Source of the DNA: Fasciola hepatica
Taxonomy: Eukaryota > Platyhelminthes > Trematoda > Plagiorchiida > Fasciolidae
Direction: 5' to 3'
DNA length: 64,000 nucleotides
Assembly (NCBI GenBank): GCA_948099385.1
Contig: CANUEZ040000070.1
Coordinates: 499,001-563,000 of the forward strand
The position numbers were made by a program, and so were the translations under genes. Shown one piece after another: positions 11,869-23,275 of the stretch (its first letter is position 1; each line of letters opens with the position of its first letter). The notes beneath the pieces are model-generated. The model was not told where the DNA came from. It saw only the letters and a program-made list of their open reading frames with translations, and made no database searches.

Positions 11869-12927
11869 CTACAGTTCTGCGATATGATAAATTTGACTCA
11901 AAGTACCTGTAGAGTTAGAGCGCCATGTCGCTGTGCGACGCGAGCTGTGTCGGAAATTGGTGCTAGACAAGAACAATCGATTGTCTGCACAAAACCGGAG
12001 AAGCCTATCCCCGTTATTTGTACGCTCAGCGAGTAAAGCACAACACCCACCTAAACAGGCTTCTGACACACTAAGTTTGCCAACTTGTGCATTGAAGTCA
12101 CCAGCTAGCACTACAATGTCAGAACCTTTACTGCTGCGAACGAGGGTGGCGAGGGCATCATAGAACTCATCTTTCTGCAAGTCTGAGCTGCAGTCCGTTG
12201 GGGCGTACGCCGAGATCACAAACAAATTGCGCTTAACACAACTATCCTTTCGAACGCCGACTGACCCTTGGAGTCTCACAGCACATAAACGACTGTTAAC
12301 AGGGATCCAGTCTAAAAGGGAAGCCTCAGCCTTCTCAGTCAAGACTATTCCTACACCACGTTGACCCGCAGCTCGAGCTACTTCGTCTCCTGAAGTGCGC
12401 AGAAAATACCTCGATGAGATACCAGGAGCAGTTAGTTGGATTACACTGTTCGAATCCTGTATACGCGTTTCACTTAAGGAGCAAAAATCAATCTTCAGAG
12501 AATCTATTGTGAGCGCTAGGCACGTCTGCTGACCGACCCGCATGAGTGTACGCACGTTGAAGGAGCCGAGATTAAGAGGCTGACGGGGCTTGAGAAAATG
12601 TGAGTTACCAGACAGGGGATTATTCCCGACACTATTTGACAGTGAATCGTTGCGAGTATCGACCGTGTTATCAGTGGGAGCATTATGGGTGGATAGATGG
12701 GGCAAAGAGAGGTGGTTAGGGACAGAAGACAAAGGTTGAATAAAAGAGAGGGAACTCCGAGCAGTAGCCCACTTATCACTACCCACCCCGCTCGATGCAA
12801 TGGGCAGCGCGATCCTGATTATCCTGTACGACGACCGATGCAGTATGGAATTCTTTGTATTCGTGCAGTTCATGGAAGATGTTGGACGGGTACTGCTAGG
12901 GTGTCCAGCCACAAAGCAGGAGAACAA
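11869..12927 (-). pseudogene. RTE endonuclease domain
   Basis: A 352-codon open frame. Residues from about 120 carry LGSFNVRTLMRVGQQ, CSLSETRIQD, RGVGIVL, DWIPVNSRLCAVR, SAYAPTDC and VVLAGDFNAQVG, which are the APE-type endonuclease motifs of RTE elements (E in SETR, D-x-N in GDFN). The first 120 residues are poorly conserved and may be 5' leader. The frame ends soon after HSSRRTATWRS, before the last endonuclease motif, so it is truncated by a frameshift. Confidence 0.85.
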
Positions 12928-13218
12928 TTAGGGTCTCCATCCAAAGCCTTTAGTTCTAACAACAACCTATCCACAAGGCGGCGGGATGGCTTAGTGGAAG
13001 CCCATTTGCTTGGATCAATTATTCTTCCACTGATTTTGCCGACTGACTTGCCAGCTCAAATCAAACCCCAACCTGGAGGACCAGGAGATCGGGCTTTGTC
13101 TGACCTCTACCCATTGACCTGTCAGGTATGACTGCATCTCCGGTTTAAAGAAGCCATCCTGTATAGCTCTTTGGGTCACAGAGGCGCGCAAGCTATCACA
13201 CCACGTCAAGGTACAGTC

Positions 13219-13846
13219 TCGTCGTGATGCTATGCGTGATGCATTCATTACCGGTCTTCAATCCAACTCCATTCGAACAAGACTACTAGAACAATCTATC
13301 CTAAATTTTTAAACGGCCTATGATATGGCTAGATCATTAGAGGCTTCTCAGAAACAGTCTCAGTTCTATGCAACTGAGAACGCCTCCTGCTCTTTTGCAA
13401 CCCCGGTGTGCTCTCCACCAGTGACAAAACCAGCCAACCCAACGATCGAGACCGAACCAATTGTGTCCGCTGTCAATAAAGATAACTGCTATTTTTCTGA
13501 TTATTCTAAGCATCCTCGTATGAAGTGTCCTGCCAAAGAGGCCATTTGCAAGACCTGCGGGAAAACAGGTCATTTCAAGCATGTATGTCGTTCAAAACCG
13601 ATTAACTCATCTGTTACCTCGGCTGTCCGTCCAATACTGTCCTCTGTCTTGACCGCTGCTGCACCTCCTTGTCTCTCTCACGCGACCACTCTAGTCTACG
13701 TGAATAATATCGAACTTCAAGCACCCATAGACACTCGTAATTCTGACAGCTACATTTCGCAGCTTATTGTAGACTCCCATCGGTGGGAGGTCCGACCACC
13801 GTGGCCTCTACGTCTCTGTCGTGTGCTATTACAAAATATTGCTTGA
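13219..13846 (+). pseudogene. Gypsy gag C-terminus with zinc knuckle, and start of protease
   Basis: Gag resumes with DAMRDAFITGLQSN, has a stop near 13310, then MARSLEASQKQSQFYA. A CCHC knuckle CKTCGKTGHFKHVC follows (C-x2-C-x4-H-x4-C). An upstream partner knuckle that would start with C-F/Y has lost its second Cys. Near 13720 PIDTRNSD stands where the aspartic protease should have D-[TS]-G, so the catalytic Gly is lost. Confidence 0.78.
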
Positions 13847-14019
13847 CAAACATTCGCTACCAAGACGTTTCGTGTGACAATTTCAGACTTTCTGTCATGA
13901 GTAACCTCTGAGCTGATATTGTACTTGGACATGATTTTCTTGGGTTACATGACAAGGTGGAAATACCATTCGGCGAAAACACGGTACGTTTTTCCTGTGC
14001 GGTCTGGATGCTTACCTAT
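13847..14019 (+). pseudogene. Gypsy protease remnant
   Basis: A frameshifted continuation reads IVLGHDFLGLHDKVEIPFG, the C-terminal flap/ILG region of a retroviral-type protease. The corresponding block also appears in the second gypsy copy near 20160. Confidence 0.6.
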
Positions 14020-14860
14020 CGCCTGATTGCAAACCTATCGCCACAAAGTCTCGCAGATATTCTGCTGATGACGAATACTTCATACGGGCTGAGGTCCAGC
14101 GTCTCCTGAATGATGGCATCATCAAACCGTTTAGTTCCTCTTGGAGAGCGCAAGTTCTTGTAATTAGGAAAGCGACCCACAAGAAAATGGCTGTGGATTA
14201 CAGCCAAACTATCAATTGCTTCACTCAGTTGGATGCCTATCCGCTAACTCGAATCGACAAATTGGTTGAGGTTATATCTCGTTATTCAATATATAGCACT
14301 CTGGATCTAAAGAGTGCATATCATCAGATTTCTATCGCGGAGCACGAGAAGCCATATACTGCATTTGAAGCATGTGCTGTTCTCTATCAATGAAGGCGTG
14401 TACCGTTTGGGGTCACCAACGGAGTTGCCTACTTTCAACGCACCATTGGCGAAATCCTGAAGGCTGAAGGTGTCATACATACGTTCGCCTACATAAACAG
14501 CGTGACAGCATGCGGCGTGACCAAGAAAGACCACAATCGAAACCGTGAGCGCTTCCTGAAGGCCGCCGCGAAATACGGCATGACATTCAATACGGCCAAA
14601 ACTGTGACTGCCGCAAACAAAATCCAACTTTTGGGTTACCTGACATCGCAAAAAGTAAGACATGGTCCTGACCGGATGAAACCCTTACGCGAGATCTCAC
14701 CACCAAACGATATGAAGTCCCTGCGTTGTGTTATTGGCATGTTGTCTTACCACCCGCAGTGGATACCATCGTTCTTTGATAAGACCAATCCACTTGTGAA
14801 AAACAACTTTTCTTCTGTCAGAAAATATAAAACGTGCCTTCGAACTCCTCAAAAAAGACA
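14020..14860 (+). pseudogene. Gypsy reverse transcriptase
   Basis: Shows IIKPFSSSW, then DYSQTINCFTQLDAYPLTRID, STLDLKSAYHQI (the D of the first catalytic motif is present), an RRVPFGVTNGVAYFQR block after a stop, and FAYINS where the catalytic Y-x-D-D should be, so both Asp residues are lost. A GYLTSQ thumb block and ending residues MLSYHPQWIPSF follow. Stops lie near 14392 and 14863. Confidence 0.82.
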
Positions 14861-15160
14861 GTAGAAAGCGCTATGGTTGCAACAGTGGACCAAAGTGCCC
14901 TGTTAGTGGTTGAAACGGATGCCTCGGACGTCGCAATAGCCACCTCACTGAGCCAGAATAATCGCCCCGTAGCCTCCTTCTCTCGTACCCTTACAGCCAG
15001 AGAAAGGAATCACTTTTTTATCCAAGAAGAAGCATGCGCAGTTGTCAAGGCCCTTCGTAAGTGGCGACATTATCTCCTAGGACGCCACTTTAAACTTATC
15101 ACTGACCAACGGTCTGTGGCCTTCATGTGCGACGGAAGACAAACAAGCAGTTGCTGACAC
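14861..15160 (+). pseudogene. Gypsy RNase H
   Basis: Shows VETDASDVAIATSLSQ, PVASFSRTLTARERN, EEACAVVKALRKWRHYLLGR and FKLITDQRSVAFM, which are standard Ty3/gypsy RNase H blocks with acidic residues in place. The frame breaks after this, and the connection and part of the integrase zinc domain are missing. Confidence 0.8.
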
Positions 15161-15199
15161 GATATCTCGCAACATATGTGGTACTCTTTTTGATGCGGT

Positions 15200-16118
15200 T
15201 AAGTTAAGAAAACTGCAGGATTCGCGGTGCTACCCCGGAGTTTCCCACTTTGTAAGATCTAAAAATCTGCCCTATTCGATTGAAGAGATTAAACATATGA
15301 TCTTGCGATGCAGCGTTTGTATAGAAATGAAGCTACGACTCTATGAACCCCCCATTGGCCGTCTTATCAAGGCAACACAACCGTTTGAAAAACTGAGCAT
15401 TGACTTCAAAGGCCCTCTGCCTTCGACAACTCGTAATCGATAAATGCAGACTATCGTTGATGAATACTCGCGTTTTCCTCGCCCGTTTGCTTGTGCGGAT
15501 ATGCACTCATCTACCGTTATCGATCGCTTATGCCAACTTTCCACCATATTCGGCATGCCGGCATACATGCACTCTGATCGAGGAACGAGTTTTATGTCGA
15601 CTGAGTTGTCTGAGTTCCTGCAAAATAAGGACGTGGCCCTCAGTCACACCACTGCATATAATCCCCAGGGAAATGGGCAGGTGGAACGCCGGAACGGCAG
15701 GCTTTGGAAAGCGATCATTCTCGCTCTAAAAACCAAAGGTCTACCAATCTAGCAATGGGAGACCGTTCTCCCAGATGCCTTGCATTCCATCCGCTTACTG
15801 CTGTGTACAGCAACGAACTGCATTCCGCATGAGGGACTGTTTAACTTTTCCCGGCGACCAACTAACGGTAATTAATTGCCAACATGGCTTACAGTTCCAG
15901 GCTCCGTGCTGCTCAAACGGATGGGTCGATCCCCTAAGTTTGACCCGATGATTGAAAAAGTCGAGCTAGTCAGTTGTAATCCCCAATACGCTCGCGTTAA
16001 ACTGCCTAGTGGCAAGGAAGAAAATGTTTCTGTACGACGATTGGCTCTGACAGGCGAATTTCTAGTGCCAGAATCGGAGCTGACTCAGATATCGGAAGTT
16101 CCCCATGGTACACTATAG
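15200..16118 (+). pseudogene. Gypsy integrase
   Basis: A degraded zinc-domain trace (CSVCIEMK near 15315) is followed by FEKLSIDFKGPLP (first catalytic D), a stop, MQTIVDEYSRFP, HSDRGTSFMS (second D), and NPQGNGQVERRNGRLWKAI (E). After another stop, 15876-16118 holds the C-terminal domain with GSVLLKRM and YARVKLPSGKEENVSVRRLA. It would insert element cDNA. Stops near 15442 and 15750 disable it. Confidence 0.82.
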
Positions 16119-16354
16119 AGAAATTCGCATTAAATAAATGATGCGATGGAACATGATACCAAAGATGCACCCGTAATCCCATTCACACCCAACACTCCTA
16201 CTGCCGACACAGTTTCAGACATTCTCACTCGACAACAGAGAACTCACCCGTATGATTTACGCAACAGAGAAGCCTGAGTCAGACATTTTCCTCTTCTTAT
16301 CCTGACCCCACCTCTGCAAACTGAAACTGGTTGTTTTTCCTTGGTGGAGATAAA

Positions 16355-16532
16355 TGTCATGCTAATTCACCTCTCATTCTATGGTTCCATTTAATACGTT
16401 GTATTTACGTTGCCGTTTTTTGCGTTTCAGCCCATGCACGCTTCTTGCTAGTTGAGTAAAGCGTTACACTCTAAATCGGTGTCCCGAAGTCTTTTGTATT
16501 CAGTACGTACGTAATCGGTGACTGACGTTACG
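16355..16532 (+). repeat. Ty3/gypsy 3' LTR (178 bp)
   Basis: Same length and near-identical to 8824-9001. It is preceded by a purine-rich stretch (GGTGGAGATAAA, 16343-16354) in the position of a polypurine tract. Confidence 0.88.
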
Positions 16533-16537
16533 CGGAG

Positions 16538-16659
16538 AATATTTAAAAAAACACTTTACTGTTACTTTCTGTAATCTTTATGTTGACCCTTTATCCCTCC
16601 CAACTTTATACTTTATCTGCTGTTGTTGTGTTGGCATCATGCTTGTTCTCAAGCCACTG

Positions 16660-16719
<60 letters not shown>

Positions 16720-17994
16720 TGTCCTCCCAGCGTGAATACTGGCCTATTACGTCCACGATGAAATAAAAATCGTTAGTCATTTCCTCAGTAAATAACCAGG
16801 TCTAGGTTACAGTAAAGTTTCACCCAAAGAACCAACCGAATCGATAACAGACTCAAGTTTACTACAGCAAAAGAAGGGAATTCGACAAACAAGTTAACAG
16901 CGTGAACGATGGGAACCATATAAGATTGTTACTACCTGGTTAGAAACTGGCTTGCTTTATATGCATCTATAGATTTTGCCATACGTGACAGCCTCAAGCA
17001 CATTTTTGAAATGCAAGTATACTGCTCACAATATGGCTTTCACAAAAAGAAACAGTCTTTATTTCACCAGGAGCGTTATTGAAACCTTCTTTATTAGGTC
17101 ACCGACTGGTCAAAGTACCACCAGCAGCTACCCGCTGAACCTACCACATAAATCACGAGTGTGACGGGGAAGACATGATGTCGAACCGGACTCCAATCGA
17201 ATGTTTCGTGTGGTACAAAATTCTGACTTCTAATTAACGCAATCCGTTGGTAAAATGCCTATTACAAACCTATAATAATTGCTTAGACTTCAATTTAGAC
17301 AGCTATAAACCTAGCATATGTGTACCGTTCAGTTCATTCAATCATCGATCTCGCACTTCAGTGTGCTGGTTTTGGTTGTTACTAAACAGCATCACAGAAG
17401 GTAGAATGAATAGAAGAATAAAGTGAGGAACAGTCGAAAACAATGTAATGAGCGTAAATCATGATGACAGGGAAAGAATCCGAATGCAACTACGCCACTA
17501 GCCGCGACACTTAGTCATGTCACTTTATGTCACCATATGGTAGGCGGGTTTCGTGGACTCCAACCCCGAAATCTAACACATGCTACTTGGTTAAGGTTTT
17601 CATATCTTTTTGCTGTGATAAACTGACCGCCTCGACCTACCGACCGAACCTTACCTGCCGAGCAAAATAGCGTACGTCGAGGAAGTCTGTCGGTGGGCGT
17701 GCGTAACAAATGTCCCAGTCACATTAACCTGGTTGAACTTAATACTTTTTCCGATGACTGGCCGCTGGTTCTCAACATCCTACGCATTGCTGATACGGTG
17801 TTCCCACCATATTTTAGCAATACTACGGAGATATCAATGCTCAAACACCGACAGTCTTTGCCTATCATCTACTCTTAACAACCCTGTTTCTGAGTGATAT
17901 AAAAGGATATAACTTTTTTTATCACATGCTTGCGCATGAGTGCAGTGGGAACGGTATACCCCGTAGCCTCAATGATACCGCACTATCAGGAATA
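16538..17994. other. Unassigned region with TA microsatellite
   Basis: No protein-like frame. It holds the TA run at 16662-16718. The DNA just after the LTR does not obviously continue the RTE fragment that lies before 8819. Confidence 0.5.
16662..16718. repeat. (TA)n microsatellite
   Basis: About 28 uninterrupted AT/TA units. Confidence 0.98.
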
Positions 17995-18150
17995 GCCGGC
18001 AACCAGACCCTTAGACTCAGAGTGGAGAACCACATAAGGTTCTAGTGAGCCGGATGACAGCACACTATTGTATACCATCAAAGTGACCGATGGCGGCGGG
18101 ATTCAAACCTCTGGTCTCCGAGGTTGAAAGCAGACACTATAAAGCACTAG
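17995..18150 (-). repeat. SINE-like tRNA-related repeat, copy 2
   Basis: On the minus strand: GAGACCAGAGGTTTGAATCC (B-box-like), GCCGCCAT, then a conserved tail with AGAACCTTATGTGGTTCTCC. Same block order as at 20-150 and 21000-21140. One B-box base differs from copy 1. Confidence 0.5.
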
Positions 18151-18899
18151 ACCGCATGGCACACTCGATCCTTGATAGACAACCAGATGCCACGCCAGCG
18201 CCACAGATGACTGAGGTTGGCGTTTCTTTCGTGTACGCGACGACACCTTATATATTATCTGACCACCTGGCAAGAAGTACCAGGTAACAGAACTCGTCTG
18301 CTTCATTTAGGGTATCCCCTGCCAAAACAAGGTTAGGTGTAGAGCCAACCCAGCGCTGCAGCAGCATCTAGCATTTAGAAGGTGCGAAATACATCCCAAA
18401 CACTACGCTGTCGTTTAGGCTATCCAGAAAAATTCGCAAACTTACCTGAATCCTCACGCAGAAAAACAGCATATGCGTTTTCTATGCCAGACAGCTAACT
18501 TCATAAGGGATAACCGACTCATTATTTGACAGAATAATTAGTATTCCGACCATTCCACTAAACTGTGTAGAGTATATCAGGTTAGTGAATTAGGGTCGGT
18601 ATCTATCTGGTCAGCAGCAACGTAATTACATCTAAAACTATTCCTCCTATAAATATTTGCTAACGTTTATACATCAACTATTTTCGGATCTGCTCCACCT
18701 AAAATCAACTTGCCCTTCTTGCTATTGGTTTGACCTGAAAACAACAGCTCATTGACATGAGACTAACCAAGTTTTTTTAATTTGCAATGGGAAAGAAGCG
18801 AGACAAACACAGGCAAGTTCAGTGAATCGTGGATGTAGAACAATGCATATCACTACATTTTATTCCCAGTTGGTGTACGGATGGGTCCCAAGCATTCTC
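18151..18899. other. Unassigned region
   Basis: No recognisable gene or repeat seen. Confidence 0.45.
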
Positions 18900-20340
18900 C
18901 GCACGGGATCCGGTCTATAAGCCGAGTCACGATATTATCATGCTGTATTTTGTGTAATCCGCCATTAGGTTTCTCTATTTACATTTCAGCCCCTATACGC
19001 TTGTTATTAGTCAATACAGTGCTTATTACCACTCCTTCATTCTGCTATTCGGAACTCCTGATTTGCAATTGTCATGTTCACAACAATTTACTTGACTAAC
19101 AATGTGGACCCTTCTACTATCCGCCTCAAGTGCTTTGATGTCGTTCCGAGCGCAATGAATGCATCTAATCGATGAAATCACTGGTTTCGTACTCTGAACA
19201 TTTATCTCAAAGACATAGAAGCCGTCAGTCCTGATAAACCGAACACTCATACACTCTGTGGATCCATCTGTTTACGATCACATATTGGAATGCATTGAGT
19301 ACGGGTCCACCATCGATATACTCAAGAAAAAATTTACCTCCGACCTAAAAACGTGGCATACGCTCAACATCTTCTGGCAACCTGTAAGCAAGAAAACGGA
19401 CATGACGTTGATCAGTTCTTGCAGAAACCTAAATACCTAGTAAAGGATTGTGATTTCAAAGCAGTTATCGCGTTGCAATATACAAACGAATCTACACGGG
19501 ACGCTCTAATCTTTGGACTGCGGTCCTGGACAGCCCGAAAAAAGCCTCTAGCACAAAATAAGTTAAGCTCTGACTAGACACCAACTTAACAGATCTCTCG
19601 AACTGGCTCATAAGCAGTCACAATCATGCACAAATAATCAATCACCCACTTGTTGTTCGACCTGTCACATCCCCTACTCCTTCCAGCATATCCGTTTTGG
19701 CAGCCACTGGTCAAACATGCTACTTTTGTGGGTGCAACAGACAACCCCGTTCTGAGTGTCCAGCCCGAGAAGCAACCTACAAAACGTGTGGCAAACTGGG
19801 CCATTTCCAACGTGTTTATAGATCCAAGCCCATGAAACACCACGTGAATTCCGCGCTCGACCCCTTGCTACTCAGCATGTTTGTTGCCGCAGCCCCAAAC
19901 TGTTCGTCACGCACAACTACCAGTATCCTTCTTAATGGGACACCTCTCTAAGCACTCATCGATACTAGTAGTTCTGACAGCTTTATTTCCCCTACAGTTG
20001 TACGCACTCACAATTGAGAACTTCAGCCTACGGACTGGATCACTATGGCGTCAACCTTACTGTCCTCCTCTACAACCGGTTACCACTATGTGTCTACCCA
20101 ATGTAAACATATGTACGAACAACTAGTATCACTAAATCAATGCGCCGATGTACTACCTGGACATGAATTCCTTCCTTCTCCACGAGAAGGTCGAGGTACC
20201 TTTTGGTTTCAGATCGAGTAAAACAGTTTCGACCTACGAAAGGTGTGTCTGTGCGCTAACATTTGTCCTAGAGCAAATATATGATCGACATAATCCCGGC
20301 CTGATCAGAAACACCCTTTACAAGTAATAGGCAATCGGAG
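18900..20340 (+). pseudogene. Second Ty3/gypsy copy, 5' portion (diverged LTR, gag, protease)
   Basis: A stretch near 18960-19030 resembles the inner part of the 178-bp LTR (CAGCCCCTATACGCTTG against CAGCCCATGCACGCTTC). Gag remnants follow in shifting frames: HWFRTLNIYL, AYAQHLLATCKQENGHDVDQ and KDCDFKAV, then TRDALIFGL. Two zinc knuckles are partly kept, the first CYFCGCNRQPRSEC and the second with two Cys changed to Tyr (YKTCGKLGHFQRVY). The protease site reads IDTSSSDSFI. Nothing after the protease is found, so the copy is 3' truncated. It is more diverged than the copy at 8819-16537. Confidence 0.75.
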
Positions 20341-20999
20341 GAGAATAACGCCGGTGACCAATTCGGATGCAATACTTACCAAGTTAACTCTTTTAAGGTT
20401 TTTACAAGAGGATCTATGACCCCGTAAATAGGCACAATCACCTACTCGCACCGTTCCCAGGTAATATGTTCACCTCTGTAGATTACGTGAGGTTTCGATA
20501 ACTTCGATACCAAAGATTCGTCGACATCTTATCCGGCAAAAAAGCTTTTTATTTTTTCAGATAACTTATCTCTCGGACAAACTTCACTTTGATTGAAGAG
20601 TGTTATCTATCTGAACCACTCTTCTGACATGTGTAATCAGAAGGTCGGCTGTGGAAGTAAACTGAACTGCTCCGCCCAATGTTCCCGAAAACCAATCAAT
20701 GAGTCGTCGGATTCCTTGATTACCTCACTTACGTCTGGCTTTTTTGGACCAGTTCAGTTGAGTTCTTCCAACCACCAACCTTGCACTTGTGCTTTGGTTT
20801 GGGTTGCTACCTCACAGGATCGTTGAATCAACGACAAAATAAATGTAAGCAAAAAATGAAGATCTAAAAACAAAGTATTAATCAGAAATCACGAAGACCT
20901 GCGGAATGGTCGAATGGTAAATGTTGCGGTTGTTGTTTATGGACACTGTCTTTTCTATTTTCTCACACTTCATAATTTACCACCATCACCGATGGGGGT
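20341..20999. other. Unassigned region
   Basis: No recognisable coding frame. An A-box-like TGGTCGAATGG occurs near 20907, about 130 bases before the B-box of the SINE-like repeat, too far for a simple tRNA-type promoter. Confidence 0.4.
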
Positions 21000-21140
21000 C
21001 GATTCGTTTAGGGCGTTTGCTTACCAGCTCGGAGGTCAGAGGTTTGAAACAGCGGCAGAGAGTAATTCACTGTTGCTAGGCTCGTTACTATACCTCACCC
21101 ATTGGTACTTAGTGGTTCTTCACTCCAAGTTTTAAGATCT
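21000..21140 (+). repeat. SINE-like tRNA-related repeat, copy 3
   Basis: Contains GCTTACCAGCTCGGAGGTC, AGAGGTTTGAAAC (B-box-like, one or two mismatches), then a tail with TAGTGGTTCTTCACTCCAAG. Same block order as copies 1 and 2. A TA microsatellite begins 22 bases after it. Confidence 0.5.
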
Positions 21141-21161
21141 AGTTGGTATCTGTACCTAGTA

Positions 21162-21162
<1 letters not shown>

Positions 21163-21212
<50 letters not shown>
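21163..21212. repeat. (TA)n microsatellite
   Basis: About 25 TA units next to the SINE-like repeat. Confidence 0.97.
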
Positions 21213-21216
<4 letters not shown>

Positions 21217-21480
21217 CAAACTGCAGTTGCCCACGAATCTGTTAGTCCCCGTTTCATTGCACATTTACACAAGTGACTCTTCAAGTAAAGCTTCGACAAT
21301 GTACGCTGACGATATTTCCATCTGAGGCAGTAATGCTAGGAAATTGCAGTCCGTGATGAATCAAGCCAGTGATGGTCTGTCGAGTACACCTTCAAAAGCA
21401 ATAACGCTAAATGCAAAAACATGACTTTAGTCAGTCTTCTGTAAAAGGGCAGTGGTATCTTACCACATCAGCCCTGCCAC
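21213..21480 (+). pseudogene. Non-LTR reverse transcriptase fragment
   Basis: A frame reading TMYADDISI, then a stop and GSNARKLQSVMNQASDGLS, then a frameshift near ITLNAK, matches the catalytic YADD and the following helix of CR1-type RT. Only this core is visible. Its family could not be tied to the other LINEs here. Confidence 0.55.
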
Positions 21481-22511
21481 ATTCATCTACACTAGCTTAG
21501 CTAGATGTTCGTACTTTTTCAATGGTCCTTCGGGACTTTGACTAGCTTCAAATTAATGTTCGTTTGCCTCTTCCACCACTTCAATAGGATTAACACTCCA
21601 GAGGATGGTGACTGTTCTGGACAAGCGATACGACAACCGCAGGCGGGTGGACTGCAACTATTGTAATGCCAGCACATGTCCTCGGGCGCAGTCGTTGTCG
21701 CTGAGCAAGAGTTTTAACCGATACCGTTCCAGCTCAACTCTAACGAACCGACAGTCTCCAACAAATCCAGTGTCCAATGACACAAAGTCTTGGGCTTCTG
21801 ATCAAACAAGTCGTCGACTTTCTCTCAGTCAACGAAACAGGTTTCCAGTTTGTTTTGAGCGTATTTAACACGATGAAATGCAACTTTTTAACTATACCTA
21901 AGGATGATTTAGCAATCTATTATGGGGCTTAAATCTACCTTATCATGGACTAACTCTGACCCATTAAAAGAACGATATACACTGAAACGTGTAAAAAACA
22001 GCCACGAAGCCAGCTAGCACACTTTCGTACACTTGTCAACCCAAACGATTGACTGACATAAAGTTGTATCCATCAAAAACGAAATCGCCGTCCCGTGCGT
22101 GTTTCTTAAGGGGATAATCCATTTTAATTTTAAAAATCAAAATTTTATCTCCTGGATATGTAACTGTCATTGAAGCCAAAAAAGGTCCTACATTTTAATC
22201 AGGCCTCTTTATTGTTCCTCTAGCTGTACCACTGAGTGACCCTCAACAACGATCAACGATGAACCCAGAAAATGCGCACTGGCCGTATAGCAGCTGCTAA
22301 GTCTACGAACAAATAAAATTAGCATTCACACTTGAAGTCGAAAATGTGTGTTAGCGTCAACCAGTATGAAATTATTCACATTTACTAAGCTCAGGTATAA
22401 TTAAATTTCAAGCACATCAGCAGCGACCAGCTATCATCTATTAAAAATGAAATAATTGGCAATCGTTAGATAGCAACAAAATATATGTTGATTATGCGAT
22501 TATGAAATTTT
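21481..22511. other. Unassigned region
   Basis: No recognisable coding frame or shared repeat. Confidence 0.45.
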
Positions 22512-22965
22512 CTTGTAGCACAACCTGTTCGCAATATCGGTTTCCGATCGGTTTGTTTAGTAACCATTCTTCCACAAGTCAAGAGTGAATTGATACGAAG
22601 GAAACCGACGAGCACGGTACTGTGTATTTTTACTGAAAGTTTTTTTCAATAAATGCTTTTTCATACTAACTAGAATAAAAAAAGAACTTAAGTCACGGGT
22701 GGTTTTGTTTCATGTGCCTTGAAATGTGTAAAAAAAGAAAGTCATTGGTATTTCACCGTTGGGTGGATAACACGGAGCGAGGAGAAACGTGATTTGGGAA
22801 ACTTAACGGAGATTACTGAAGCACACTCCTTATTCCCCACGATCAGTTCATACCGCTGGGAAACCGTTCAAAAACCGCCCGAAAACCGACCACTGCAACA
22901 GTGCGAACCAGTCGAAAACCATTATAAAACCGATCAGTTTCAGAACGGTTTTGTTACATGAGTAG
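22512..22965. repeat. AAACCG-rich foldback-like repeat, copy 1
   Basis: Begins CTTGTAGCAC like 24572, then ATCGGTTTCCGATCGGTTTG. After a poorly conserved middle it carries CCGCTGGGAAACCGTTCA, the reverse complement of a block at 25050-25075, and several AAAACCG units. It appears to be an incomplete copy of the structure at 24572-25470, lacking the matching right arm. Confidence 0.55.
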
Positions 22966-23168
22966 AGTACAGTCCGCGTGGGTTTTTCAGGTTAATTGCT
23001 TACCGTTCCCTGAGTGTACCTTTCTGTTTTATTAGGGGTCACTCAGTGGTACAGTCGGGAGACTCTAAAGTGACGCCCAGGGGGACACTCGTGCTGCTTT
23101 CAAGTAGCGCATTGCTACCGAGGCTTAGCTGGGCTCAACCCAGAGCTCGGTTTGTCTGTTGAAAATTT

Positions 23169-23275
23169 ACGAGGATTCACGAGGATTGAAGGGCCTGGTA
23201 ACCGTGGTTTTCGAATGGCCCGGGTTCTGTGGTCAGGTTGACTTCTCAGTGTTGGACAAAAGTCGTCGGAAGTTG
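23169..23275. repeat. About 110-bp direct repeat, unit 1
   Basis: Matches 24453-24566 with few differences, including GGCCTGGTAACCGT, GAATGGCCCGGGTTCTGTGG and TTGACTTCTCAGTGTTGG. Function unknown; it may be part of a larger dispersed repeat. Confidence 0.8.

Larger units (their letters stand above)
9418..13218 (-). mobile_element. RTE-type non-LTR retrotransposon inserted in gypsy gag
   Basis: A minus-strand LINE with an endonuclease (12927-11869), RT (11765-10077) and a C-terminal extension (9983-9620). Its 3' end is a short GAT-type simple repeat at 9421-9435, as RTE elements commonly have. Gag reading ...GEYHD before it and DAMRDAFITG after it fixes the insertion site to within a few bases. 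At about 3.8 kb it is near full length. Frameshifts between the coding blocks make it inactive. I see no unambiguous target duplication. Confidence 0.82.
8819..16537 (+). mobile_element. Ty3/gypsy LTR retrotransposon with an RTE LINE nested in gag
   Basis: Two 178-bp direct LTRs (8824-9001 and 16355-16532) bound gag, protease, RT, RNase H and integrase remnants in the gypsy order. The flanks CGAAG (8819-8823) and CGGAG (16533-16537) fit a 5-bp target duplication with one transition. Subtracting the nested RTE (about 9418-13218), the element is about 3.9 kb, short for the class, which implies internal deletions, for example between RNase H and integrase. Many stops and frameshifts make it inactive. 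Confidence 0.85.
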
